A stretch of 64,000 nucleotides of DNA from Pseudomonas pharyngis. Lineage in GTDB: Bacteria > Pseudomonadota > Gammaproteobacteria > Pseudomonadales > Pseudomonadaceae. The stretch is taken from the NCBI RefSeq assembly GCF_021602345.1, contig NZ_BQID01000005.1:1-64000 (forward strand), in the 5' to 3' direction. The stretch's first letter is position 1. Every line of letters begins with the position of its first letter. Below the pieces are notes generated by a model, which was not told the origin of the DNA, made no database searches, and saw only the letters and a list, made by a program, of their open reading frames with translations. This document shows, piece by piece, positions 7,988 to 16,535 of the stretch. The translations under genes and the position numbers were made by a program.

Positions 7988-8365
7988 TCAGGCTGCAGCG
8001 GACGCCTCAGTCTTCAATTCCAGATTATCCAGCACTCGATTCACCGCCAGTTCCCCCAGCATGATCAACTGCGCAATCCCCAACAGTACATGCCGCTGCG
8101 GGCCGTCCACCAGCCCGGCGAAGTCATTGGCCATGACCTTGGCCGAGGTCAGGGTTTCGCAGGCGTCGGCCAGCAGTTCTTCACTGTCGATACCGGGCGC
8201 GATGAGGTAGCGGGTGTTGGGTTTGAGCAGCGGTTTGCGGGGGAGCAGCGGATTGAGGTAGTGATCGAGGGCGCGTTCGGCGGCTTCGTGGAATTTCTTG
8301 GAATCGAGTGTTTCGTAGGGCGAGGTGGGGTCGGTTTCAGGCGGGTTTGGCGTGGGTTTGATCAT
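7988..8365 (-). CDS. DUF6124-family protein
   Basis: 125 residues. The start MIKPTPNPPETDPTSPYETL, the middle KFHEAAERALDHYL and the C-terminal helix HVLLGIAQLIMLGELAVNRV are typical of DUF6124, a family of small Pseudomonas proteins of unknown function, often present in several copies per genome. No signal peptide or catalytic motif is visible; the C-terminal half is helical and amphipathic. The ATG at 8365 has an AGAGG ribosome site 8 bases upstream. That site lies inside a repeated RNA element (8374-8625) which probably controls expression. Confidence 0.85.
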   Translation of the reverse strand: MIKPTPNPPETDPTSPYETLDSKKFHEAAERALDHYLNPLLPRKPLLKPNTRYLIAPGIDSEELLADACETLTSAKVMANDFAGLVDGPQRHVLLGIAQLIMLGELAVNRVLDNLELKTEASAAA

Positions 8366-8373
8366 GGATAAAG

Positions 8374-8625
8374 CCTCTAGAGTAGTGGAGGCGCCACGCT
8401 TCGCTGCTAAACGAAAGAGGTGGCGGCCGTACGCGGGTTAGCAGACCAGGACTCTAGAACCCGGCGCACCGAAGTGCCCCACGCAAAGCCGCCATAACGT
8501 GGACGGTCAGGCGTGAGCCTGATCACGAACGAACGGCATTGTGCGTCTAGAGTAGATCCGGGCTGCTAAACCCGATCGCTGTTTTTCAGCGACCGGCAAA
8601 CAATAGAACCCGCCCCAGAGGCGCA
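8374..8625 (-). ncRNA. P4/C4-like antisense RNA leader of the DUF6124 gene
   Basis: Read leftward, two hairpins carry the same 8-nt loop TTTAGCAG on different stems: CGGG/CCCG around 8563-8570 and TTCG/CGAA around 8404-8411. Each is followed by CTACTCTAGA (8546-8555 and 8376-8385). Between them a hairpin with stem 8434-8439/8458-8463 has an 18-nt loop holding CTAGAGT and CTGCT(AA), complementary in antiparallel order to both parts of each flanking element. Phage P4 CI and P1 C4 antisense RNAs use a central RNA that pairs with target sites on both sides. The second target includes the AGAGG ribosome site of the DUF6124 gene. A separate AAAAA-loop hairpin stands near 8574-8596. Function is inferred from structure. 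Confidence 0.6.
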
Positions 8626-8714
8626 CAAGCCGGCGGATTCTGGCGTACACGTAGGCAAAGGCGCAAGGCGTTGTAGCTTACCGGAAGTAACGCTAAACAC
8701 CTTTCAACACCGCG

Positions 8715-9638
8715 CTAAACCGCCGGAATATCCAGCGTCACCGACATGAACTGACTGATCCGCGAACGCAGCCATTTCTCCGCCGGATCGTTGTCATGCA
8801 CCCCGCTCCACGCCATCGACAGTTGCGCCGCATCAATCGGAAACGGCGGATCTTCAGCCCGCAACGCACAGCCTTCGACCAATGCACACGCCGCGTAATC
8901 CGGCACGGTGGCGATCATCTCGGTGCCGGCCAGCAGCGCGCGCAAGCCGCTGAACTGCGGCACACCGAGCACCACCCGGCGGCTGCGACCGACCTTGGCC
9001 AGGTCCATGTCGATGTTGCCGCTCAGGTCTCCGGAGAACGACACCATCGCATGAGGCCGCTCGCAGTATTCGTCGAGAGTCAACGGGCCCGGGCGGTTGT
9101 CACCGCGCAAGACCTTGCAGGGAATGTCGCGCAGTTTCTTGCGCTTGGCGTTGGCCGGCAGATCGGTGGTGTAGCTCACGCCGACAGAAATTTCTCCCGA
9201 TGCCAGCAATCCCGGCATCAGCAGGTAATTGGCGCGACGAACCACCACGACAATCCCCGGCGCTTCTTCCTGCAACTGGCGCAGCAGCGGCGGGAACAGA
9301 CCGAATTCGGCATCGTCCGACAAGCCGATGCGAAACACGTCACAACTGGTCGCCGGATCGAATTCCTTGGCCCGGCTGACCGCACCGGAAATCACATCCA
9401 TCGCCGGTTGCAGTTCCTGGAGAATCGCCAGCGCCCGCGCCGTCGGCTCCATGCCCCGGCCATTGCGCAGCAACAGCGGATCATCGAACAGATCGCGCAG
9501 ACGCCCCAGCGCGGCGCTCACCGCAGGCTGCCCCATGAACAGTTTTTCGGCGACGCGGGTCAGGTTCTTTTCGAACATCAGCGCTTCGAAAATCACCAGC
9601 AGGTTCATGTCGACGCGACGCAGATCGTTACGGTTCAT
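8715..9638 (-). CDS. LysR-family transcriptional regulator
   Basis: 307 residues. The winged helix-turn-helix (residues 9-68, LLVIFEALMFEKNLTRVAEK then PAVSAALGRLRDLFDDPLLL) is of the NodD/NahR-like subgroup, and the effector domain starts near residue 95 (FRIGLSDDAEFGLFPPLLRQ). It is read leftward, 45 bases after the MBL-fold gene, and could share its transcript. It may control the MBL-fold gene or the DoxX operon further left; the sequence does not say which. Confidence 0.9.
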   Translation of the reverse strand: MNRNDLRRVDMNLLVIFEALMFEKNLTRVAEKLFMGQPAVSAALGRLRDLFDDPLLLRNGRGMEPTARALAILQELQPAMDVISGAVSRAKEFDPATSCDVFRIGLSDDAEFGLFPPLLRQLQEEAPGIVVVVRRANYLLMPGLLASGEISVGVSYTTDLPANAKRKKLRDIPCKVLRGDNRPGPLTLDEYCERPHAMVSFSGDLSGNIDMDLAKVGRSRRVVLGVPQFSGLRALLAGTEMIATVPDYAACALVEGCALRAEDPPFPIDAAQLSMAWSGVHDNDPAEKWLRSRISQFMSVTLDIPAV

Positions 9639-9683
9639 GGGGCACGTTTTCCTTGTTTGAGCCTGACGTGGGAGCTGCGCACT

Positions 9684-10667
9684 TTACTCGATCAGCGGCA
9701 CTTTGGCCGCGCGTTTGTAGGGGCCGTATTCAACCGGTACCCACTGGAAGTGCTTGTCGACTGCCGTGATGTGGCCGATGCCCGGGAACGGCAAGTGCGC
9801 AGCCGTGACCCAGGTCTTGCTGGCCGCCGCTGCACTGAACACGGCGTTACGACTCTTGATCGCTTGCTGACCGTTGACGTCGAAGCGGATCGACACGTCA
9901 GGATGATCGAACTGCACCGCCAGGTTGTGCACCAGGTCGCCCATGAACACGATGCTCTGGTTCTGTGAGGTGAAACGGTAGGTGGTACTGCCCGGCGTGT
10001 GCCCGGCTTCCAGTGTCGCTTCGACCACACCCGGCAAAGGCGACTGGCCCTCTGCGAACGTCTTGAAGCGCCCGGCCGCCACGTAAGGCGCAGTGGAGTC
10101 CTGGGCGATCTTGAAGAACTCCCGGGCACCGGCCGGCGCCTTGGCCTCGGCCTGCGGATCGAGCCAGTAATCGGCTTCGGCCTTGGCGGCGTAAACCGTG
10201 GCATTGGCAAAGATCGGCCGCTGCTGGCCGTCAACCAGCCCACAGACGTGATCCAGGTGCAGGTGCGTCAGCAGAATCGCGTCGACCTGCTCAGGTTTGT
10301 AACCCGCTGCTTGCATGTTCGCCGAGAGCTGGCCGGCAGTGGCGCCGATGCACTGGCCCGCGCCGGTATCCACCAGAATCAGTTGTTTGCCGGTATTGAC
10401 CAGGAACGCATTGAACGCAGTCTGCACGCCCGGCGTTTCAATCGAGCGACGGGCCAGCAGCGCGCGAATCTGGCTCTGACTCATGCCCTGCAACAGCTTC
10501 GGCGACAAATCGTTGTAGCCGTCGAACAGCGCCGTCACCTCGTAATCGCCCAGCGCCAGCCGGAAATAACCCGGCGCCTGCGTGCCGACCTGCGGTGCCT
10601 GCGCCATGGCGCTGGACATCACACCGACCACCGCCATGCCGATTACGCCGTTGAACAAACCTTTCAT
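9684..10667 (-). CDS. Secreted metallo-beta-lactamase-fold hydrolase
   Basis: 327 residues with a signal peptide (MKGLFNGVIGMAVVGVMSSAMAQ). The zinc motif HxHxDH is complete at residues 135-140 (THLHLDHVCG), with further expected ligands in LEAGHTPGST, FMGDLVHN and TAAHLPFPGIGH. The fold suits a periplasmic binuclear-zinc hydrolase such as a lactonase or ester hydrolase. Of two close ATGs I chose 10667 because the GAGAGG ribosome site is correctly spaced for it and touches the ATG at 10673. The LysR gene lies downstream on the same strand. Substrate unknown. Confidence 0.9.
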   Translation of the reverse strand: MKGLFNGVIGMAVVGVMSSAMAQAPQVGTQAPGYFRLALGDYEVTALFDGYNDLSPKLLQGMSQSQIRALLARRSIETPGVQTAFNAFLVNTGKQLILVDTGAGQCIGATAGQLSANMQAAGYKPEQVDAILLTHLHLDHVCGLVDGQQRPIFANATVYAAKAEADYWLDPQAEAKAPAGAREFFKIAQDSTAPYVAAGRFKTFAEGQSPLPGVVEATLEAGHTPGSTTYRFTSQNQSIVFMGDLVHNLAVQFDHPDVSIRFDVNGQQAIKSRNAVFSAAAASKTWVTAAHLPFPGIGHITAVDKHFQWVPVEYGPYKRAAKVPLIE

Positions 10668-10915
10668 ATGCATCCTCTCGCCCGAGCCCGATTCTGCGGC
10701 CCCTTATGGCCCGCCCCCAATCTTCGCCATCCTGCCCGGTTCCCGTCATGGCGACTTGCAACGGTGTGCTGAGTTGCAGCCGACAGCGGAATTAACAACG
10801 TTTAACTCGTCAGCACTCGCCCTTCACCAAACAATGAATCCCTCTGCGCAGCGTTGTTTTTTTGACCTGAGGGAAAGCGCTGACCGTGCGTTCCCCCCCG
10901 ACACGGACCTAGGCC

Positions 10916-11317
10916 ATGGCTCACTTACAGCAAACCGTCGCCCGCGCCCCTGCCAGCGAACCCCGCAAGACCAGCACCGGCGGCCTCAGCCCGCAGCGCG
11001 AGCGGCTGGTGAAACAACTGATCCTCGAACGCCTCGGCGACAGCCTTGAAGTCACCGAGCTGGCCAGCGCCTGCTCACTGTCACGCAGTCATTTTTCCCG
11101 GGCGTTCAAGTGCAGCACCGGGTACTCGCCGCAAGACTGGATCCGTACCCAGCGCATTGCCCGTGCCAAGCTGTTGATCCAGCAGACCAACCACAGCCTC
11201 ACGCAGATCAGCCTGGAATGCGGCTTCTGCGATCAGGCGCACTTCTGCCATATCTTCACCCGCAGCGAAGGGATCAATCCGTTTGCGTGGCGTTGTCAGG
11301 TCATGAAAAACCGCTGA
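10916..11317 (+). CDS. Short AraC-family transcriptional regulator
   Basis: 133 residues, essentially only the AraC DNA-binding domain. The first helix-turn-helix is LEVTELASACSLSRSHFSRA and the second HSLTQISLECGFCDQAHFCH, followed by the family signature FTRSEGINPFAWR. No ligand-binding domain is present, as in SoxS or MarA types. It converges with the flavodoxin gene (7 bases apart) and faces away from the MBL-fold gene. Target genes are unknown; by analogy with short AraC proteins it may respond to stress through its own synthesis. Confidence 0.9.
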   Translation: MAHLQQTVARAPASEPRKTSTGGLSPQRERLVKQLILERLGDSLEVTELASACSLSRSHFSRAFKCSTGYSPQDWIRTQRIARAKLLIQQTNHSLTQISLECGFCDQAHFCHIFTRSEGINPFAWRCQVMKNR

Positions 11318-11324
11318 GGCGGTT

Positions 11325-11894
11325 TCATCCGCGAGCCATCCGCTGCGCCAGTCGCGCCACCCGCTCGCCCAGGTGCGCGGCGGTTTGTTGATCTTCCAGC
11401 GGGGGGGCCTGCTCGGGCGGTTGTTCGACACAGGATTGGGACATGGCGCCGAGGGAGCTGCCGAGGCGATTCAATTGGCCGTCGAACACACCTTCGCACG
11501 CACGCGCCGGCAACAGATCGAGCCCGACCCAGATCATCGAATGCTGGGCCGCAAACACTGCCATTTGCAGCAGGGTATTGAGCTTGTCGCCGCACAGGCT
11601 GCCGGAATTGGTGAAGCCCGCTGCGAGTTTGTCGCGCCACGGCCGGGCGAGGTAGAACGAGGCCGTGGCCTCCATGAATTGCTTGAACGCCGCCGACGCG
11701 CTGCCCATGTAGGTCGGCGCGCCGAAAATGATGGCGTCGGCGCGGTGCAGGTCATCCCAGTGGGCTTCCACGTCTTCGACCGCCAGCAACAGGCAGGTGC
11801 TGCCCAAATGGCGTTCCACACCTTGGGCCACTGCCTGCGCAATGACGCGGGTGTGCCCGTAGCCACTGTGATAGACCACCACTACCTTGCTCAT
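11325..11894 (-). CDS. Flavodoxin-like NAD(P)H:quinone oxidoreductase (WrbA-type)
   Basis: 189 residues. The FMN phosphate loop is visible at the start (VVVYHSGYGHTRVIAQAV), and FGAPTYMGSASAAFKQFMEA plus AGFTNSGSLCGDKLNTL match the isoalloxazine-binding loops of the flavodoxin_2/WrbA group. The C-terminal 45 residues are Gln/Glu-rich and less conserved. Such enzymes reduce quinones by two electrons. The ATG at 11894 has a strong GGAGGA site; the upstream in-frame ATG has none. The gene is divergent from the large regulator that begins at 12228. Confidence 0.85.
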   Translation of the reverse strand: MSKVVVVYHSGYGHTRVIAQAVAQGVERHLGSTCLLLAVEDVEAHWDDLHRADAIIFGAPTYMGSASAAFKQFMEATASFYLARPWRDKLAAGFTNSGSLCGDKLNTLLQMAVFAAQHSMIWVGLDLLPARACEGVFDGQLNRLGSSLGAMSQSCVEQPPEQAPPLEDQQTAAHLGERVARLAQRMARG

Positions 11895-12227
11895 CGCAGC
11901 GTCCTCCGGACGTATGCATTCCATTGCCCCGGAGTTTTGGCTCTGAAGCGGGCGCGGACGAGTTAATCGTTGTTAATTTTTCCCGGCTGTCGGGCAAACC
12001 GCCACGGGTTCCGGCCCTTGAATACAGTGGTGACGGTACTGAATGCCGAGCGATGCGAAGGCCCAAGCCTTGCGCGTAAGTTGCGCTGGCGCCAAATCCT
12101 GAGGAATATGCCCGGATACTGCGGATCAGACGGCTTGCGTGCCCCTCAAGTCGCCATCCGCCCTGCCCGTCACGGACTCTTCACCGAGGCGGACCAGGAT
12201 CATAAAAAACGTCGAAGGAGTGAGCGG
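11895..12227. other. Intergenic region between divergent genes
   Basis: 333 bases separate the flavodoxin gene from the TTG start of the ATPase regulator. The rightward frame stays open through part of this region, but its translation lacks the family pattern seen after 12228, and the AAGGAG site at 12215-12220 marks the real start. I see no clear repeat or RNA gene; it should hold the two divergent promoters. Confidence 0.5.
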
Positions 12228-15011
12228 TTGAGTCTTTCCCCGAATCAGGCCATCGGTTTCGGCCCCTATCGGATCCACCCCGGCCAGCGGCTGGTGCTTG
12301 AAGGCGACCAGCCTTTGCGCCTGGGCCGCCGCGCCATGGACATTCTGCTGATCCTGCTGGCCAACGCCGGCGAGGTGGTGAGCAAGCAGCAGTTGATCGC
12401 CGGGGTCTGGCCGGACAGCGTGGTGGAAGACATCAACCTGCGGGTGCACATGGCCGCACTGCGCAAGGCGCTCGGTGACGGTCAGGCCGGGCAGCGCTAC
12501 ATCGTCACCGTGGCGCAGCGTGGTTACAGTTTCGTCGCGCCGGTCGTGCTGCAATCCATCGAACAACGCCCCGCCGCCCACCTCGGTCGACATAACCTGC
12601 CATTGCGGCGCACGCGGATGATCGGGCGCCAGTCGGTGGTCGACAGCCTGATGACGCAACTGCCGCGCCAGCGCTGCATCACTCTGGTCGGCCCCGGCGG
12701 CATCGGTAAGACCACCGTGGCCCTGCGGGTCGCCGAACAGTTGATCGGCCGTTATCGCGACGGGATTCGTCTGCTGGATCTGGCGCCACTCAACGATCCG
12801 GGCTCGATCTGCTCGCACCTCGCCGCCCTGCTGGACCTTTCGCTGCATGACAGCGAGCCGATGGCCTGCCTGATCAACAGCCTGCGCGAGCGGCAGATGC
12901 TACTGGTGATCGATAACTGCGAGCACTTGATCGACGCCGTCGCGCTGCTCAGTGAAAGCATTCTGCGTGGCGCGCCGCAGGTACATATTCTGGCCACCAG
13001 CCGCGAAAGCCTGCGCGCCGAGGGCGAATATGTGCAGCGTCTGGAATCCCTCGATTGCCCGCCACCGATTGCAGTGCTCGACCGCGATCAGGCGATGGGG
13101 TTTTCTGCGCTGCAACTGTTCGTCGAACGGGCGATGGCGGCCCACGAACACTTTGAGCCGGGCAACGCCGACCTGCCCTTGATCATCGAAATCTGTCGGC
13201 GGCTGGACGGCATCCCGCTGGCACTGGAACTGGCCGCTGCGCAGGTCGCGGGTCTTGGGCTGGAGGGTTTGCTGAGTCAGCTTCAGGGGCATTTGCCGAC
13301 GGGCAATCAGACGCGCCTCGGCCGGCATGAAACCCTGCGCGCTACGCTGGACTGGAGCTTCAACCTTCTCAACGCCTGCGAACAGACCGGCCTGCGCCGA
13401 CTCGGCGTGTTCCGTGGCGCGTTCACGCTGGAATCTGCCGCGGCGGTTATCGTCGGTCAGCACATCGAGTCGAACGAAGTGTTTGCCTCGATCACGCAAC
13501 TGGTCGCCAAGTCGCTGCTCAACGTCGAGGTCGGCGATGAAGAAGTGTTTTATCGCCTGCTCGACACAACTCGCCGCTATGCATTGGAAAAGCTCGACCA
13601 GGCCGCCGAACTCGGCGAAACCCGCGAGCGCCATGCCGAACGCAGCCTGGCGCTGATGCATCAGGCCCAGGCCGATTGGGAGAACACGGCGACCGAAGTC
13701 TGGATCGAGCGTTACGCCCGGGGCCTTGAAGACCTGCGCGCGGCGCTTGAGTGGACGCTGAATGACCAAGGCTCGCGCGCGCTCGGCGTAAGCCTGACGG
13801 CGACCTCGGCACCGTTGTGGCAGGAACTGTCCCTGCTCAAGGAGTACGGCGTTCATGTGCGCCGGGCACTGGCGTTGCTGGCGTCATCCGACGAGCCCTG
13901 CCCGCGCCTGGAAATCGCCTTGAAACTGGCCCTCGGCAGCGCCTGCTACCACACCTGGGGCGGCACGCCGGAAACCATCGAAGCCTTCGTCAGTGCGCGG
14001 TTGCTGGCGCAACGGCACGACGACATGGCCGGCCAGTTGCGCGCGGTGTCGGGGCACATGGCGGTCAATCTCAGTTGCGGGCATTACCAGATGGCGCTGG
14101 AGCAGAGCGAGCAATTCGAAAGCCTCGGGGTGCACGGCGATGCGCAGTTGTCCTTGAGTACCCATCGCTTGCGGGTGCTCGCGCTGCATTACGCCGGCGA
14201 TCAGCATCAGGCGCGAATCCATGCCGAACAGGTCATTCAGCGCATGGCCCACAGCGGCCACCTCAATCGCTTCACTCACGGTTTCGGCGTGCAATACGAT
14301 CAGAGCGTCGCCTCGCTGACGGTCCTCGCCCGGGTGTTGTGGTTGCAAGGTTTTCCCGAGCAGGCTTGGCGCACGGCGCGGCAGGCACTGGACATCGCGG
14401 TGCAGATCAACCACGGCACCTCGATCTGCTACACCCTGGCACTCGCCTCGTGCCTGATCGCCCATTACAACGGCGACGTGCAGAACGCACGCGCGTTGCT
14501 GCAACTGCTGCTCGAACAGGCGCAGAAGCATTCGGTGCTGCTGTTCTACACCTGGGCACGGCACTACGCGCAGGTGATCGATGCTGACAAAGCCGCCGCC
14601 ATCCCGCCGGCCGACAGCGGTCTGGTCAGGGAAATCATGGTCACGCTGGACCCGGGTTTCGTTGATGAAGCTTTGCTCGAACGAGCACAAAGCGGCGCGG
14701 CGGGCTGGAGTACTGCGGAGATTTTGCGGGCCCGGGCCGAGCGATTGCTGGCGGCTGAATCGCCCTGTCACCACACGGTCGAAAGCGCCTTGCAACAATC
14801 GCTCGAGATTGCGCGGACACAAGGCGCGCTGGCCTGGGAATTGCGCAGCGCAACGTCGCTGGCTCGCTTGTGGCAGCACCAGTCGCGCTATCGCGAGGCG
14901 CTCCAATTGCTGACACCGATCTATCAGCGCTTTACCGAAGGTTATGCCACCCCGGACTTGCGCAAGGTACGTCTACTGCTCGACGAACTGCGCGCTCAGT
15001 CGGCCGCTTGA
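12228..15011 (+). CDS. Winged-helix/STAND-ATPase regulator with C-terminal TPR-like region
   Basis: 927 residues from a TTG start, chosen because AAGGAG stands 7 bases upstream and the family domain begins at once. Residues 8-105 are an OmpR/CadC-type winged helix (GFGPYRIHPGQRLVLEGDQP, then QRYIVTVAQRGYSFVAPVVL). Residues about 125-430 form an NB-ARC/AAA-like ATPase with Walker A VGPGGIGKTT and Walker B LLVIDNCEHL. The remainder is helical and repeat-like, resembling TPR sensor domains (MalT/AfsR architecture). It is probably a signal-responsive activator. It overlaps the converging paralogue at 14973 by 39 bases. The signal is unknown. Confidence 0.85.
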   Translation: MSLSPNQAIGFGPYRIHPGQRLVLEGDQPLRLGRRAMDILLILLANAGEVVSKQQLIAGVWPDSVVEDINLRVHMAALRKALGDGQAGQRYIVTVAQRGYSFVAPVVLQSIEQRPAAHLGRHNLPLRRTRMIGRQSVVDSLMTQLPRQRCITLVGPGGIGKTTVALRVAEQLIGRYRDGIRLLDLAPLNDPGSICSHLAALLDLSLHDSEPMACLINSLRERQMLLVIDNCEHLIDAVALLSESILRGAPQVHILATSRESLRAEGEYVQRLESLDCPPPIAVLDRDQAMGFSALQLFVERAMAAHEHFEPGNADLPLIIEICRRLDGIPLALELAAAQVAGLGLEGLLSQLQGHLPTGNQTRLGRHETLRATLDWSFNLLNACEQTGLRRLGVFRGAFTLESAAAVIVGQHIESNEVFASITQLVAKSLLNVEVGDEEVFYRLLDTTRRYALEKLDQAAELGETRERHAERSLALMHQAQADWENTATEVWIERYARGLEDLRAALEWTLNDQGSRALGVSLTATSAPLWQELSLLKEYGVHVRRALALLASSDEPCPRLEIALKLALGSACYHTWGGTPETIEAFVSARLLAQRHDDMAGQLRAVSGHMAVNLSCGHYQMALEQSEQFESLGVHGDAQLSLSTHRLRVLALHYAGDQHQARIHAEQVIQRMAHSGHLNRFTHGFGVQYDQSVASLTVLARVLWLQGFPEQAWRTARQALDIAVQINHGTSICYTLALASCLIAHYNGDVQNARALLQLLLEQAQKHSVLLFYTWARHYAQVIDADKAAAIPPADSGLVREIMVTLDPGFVDEALLERAQSGAAGWSTAEILRARAERLLAAESPCHHTVESALQQSLEIARTQGALAWELRSATSLARLWQHQSRYREALQLLTPIYQRFTEGYATPDLRKVRLLLDELRAQSAA

Positions 15012-16445
15012 GGCCGGCCGGGTGCGGCCCAGGTAACGCGTGTGCCGACGCTCGACATCACTCAGTTCGCCGCCCTGCTCCAGCTGTTCGCGGGCATAGC
15101 GGCGCGTGGTGTTGAGCATTCGATAGCGCAGCGTTCCGCTGGATCGGTCCGATGTCAGTAACGATTTGACCGCCAATTGCTCAACCACTGCCACCAGCGT
15201 CGAGGGTGGCAGTTGCGCGCAACTGATCACGCCGATGGCGGCGTCGAGAGTGAATGCCATCTTGAACACCGACAAGCGTTGCAGCACGCGTTGTTCCTGC
15301 TCGCTCAAGCGCTGATAGCTCCAGTCCAGTGCGGCTTTCATCGACTGATGGCGTGGCACGGCGGTGCGGCGACCGTGACTCAGGACTTGCAGGCCTTGAT
15401 CCAGTTGCGTCTGAAGGCCGACCAGCGCCAAGGCATCGATCTGCGCGGCTGCCAGTTCGATCGCCAATGGCAGACCGTCGAGCCGCCGACAGATATCGCG
15501 CACCGTTTCCAGATCCTGCTCACGCAGACTGAAGCCGTGTTGACGGGCGCGGGCACGACTGACAAACAGCTGCACCGCCGAATAGCTCATGACCTCGGCG
15601 ACACTGTTGAGGGCCGAGGCTTTGGGAAGGGTCAGGGGCGGCAGTGGCTGGAGGACTTCCAGACCGAGACGCAACGGTTCGCGGCTGGTGGCCAGGATCG
15701 AAAGACGGGGCGCGGCGTCGAGGAGTTTTTGCACCAGGTTCCGGCAGGCTTCGTGCAGATGCTCGCAGTTGTCCAGCACCAGCAAGGCGTGACGCGCTGC
15801 GAGGGTGGGGAAATCAGTGTCGAGGGTTTTGAACAGGTGATCGAGGAGCGGGATGTCATCGCCGACCAGCGACAGATCCACCTGCCACACACCGTCGCGA
15901 AAATGTTGCAGCAACAGCTCCGCTGCGCGCAGTGCCACGGTGCTTTTGCCGACACCGGCAGGCCCCGTCACCGTCATGAGCCGGGACAGCGGCAGTTGCC
16001 GCACCAGACCGCCGACCAGTGAATCGCGCCCGGTGACCGGCGACAGTCGTGCGGGCAAATTGTGTTGGGGCGCTTGCAGGTTTTCGAACACCACGTGGGC
16101 GGCGCTGTCGCCCTGCACCGGTGCCACGAAGCTGTACCCGCGTTGCGGCACATTGACGATGTAGCGCTGGCCTTTTTCGCCGTCGCCAAGGGCCCGGCGC
16201 AGCGCGGCGATGTGCACCCGCAGGTTGATCTCCTCGACCACCGAGGTCGGCCACACCAGCGCAATCAGTTGCTCTTTGCTGACCACCTGGCCGGCGCGCT
16301 CGACCAGTACTTGCAGAATGTCCAGCGCACGCCCGCCCATGCGCAATTGCCGATCCCCTTCGAGGATCAGCCGCTGGCGCAAATGGAACGCGTACGGCCC
16401 GAAACGCAGGACCGACGCCGAGTTCAATTCGTCGAGGCTGTTCAT
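14973..16445 (-). CDS. Winged-helix/STAND-ATPase regulator, short paralogue
   Basis: 490 residues, paralogous to the gene at 12228 over the winged helix (FGPYAFHLRQRLILEGDRQL ... RYIVNVPQRGYSFVAPVQ) and ATPase (Walker A TGPAGVGKST, Walker B LLVLDNCEHL). It ends soon after NTTRRYAREQLEQGGELSDV with a short tail of different composition, where the paralogue goes on for about 440 residues of TPR-like sequence. Either the gene lost its sensor half or it is a naturally short form. Its 3' end overlaps the 3' end of the paralogue by 39 bases. The ATG at 16445 is preferred over an upstream codon. Confidence 0.82.
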   Translation of the reverse strand: MNSLDELNSASVLRFGPYAFHLRQRLILEGDRQLRMGGRALDILQVLVERAGQVVSKEQLIALVWPTSVVEEINLRVHIAALRRALGDGEKGQRYIVNVPQRGYSFVAPVQGDSAAHVVFENLQAPQHNLPARLSPVTGRDSLVGGLVRQLPLSRLMTVTGPAGVGKSTVALRAAELLLQHFRDGVWQVDLSLVGDDIPLLDHLFKTLDTDFPTLAARHALLVLDNCEHLHEACRNLVQKLLDAAPRLSILATSREPLRLGLEVLQPLPPLTLPKASALNSVAEVMSYSAVQLFVSRARARQHGFSLREQDLETVRDICRRLDGLPLAIELAAAQIDALALVGLQTQLDQGLQVLSHGRRTAVPRHQSMKAALDWSYQRLSEQEQRVLQRLSVFKMAFTLDAAIGVISCAQLPPSTLVAVVEQLAVKSLLTSDRSSGTLRYRMLNTTRRYAREQLEQGGELSDVERRHTRYLGRTRPASSGRLSAQFVEQ

Positions 16446-16535
16446 GTCCGTTATCTTCGCAGGCCTCGATGACGGTACAACCACCACGCGGGGTCCAGCA
16501 CGGACATCCGGATGCCCGGAACGGACAGAACCGCT

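Noticed and set aside
12228-16445. Immune-type NLR (Avs-like) defence pair
   Set aside because: The N-terminal domains are OmpR/CadC-type winged helices, not nuclease or membrane effectors, and the locus is chromosomal. A transcription-factor role fits better.
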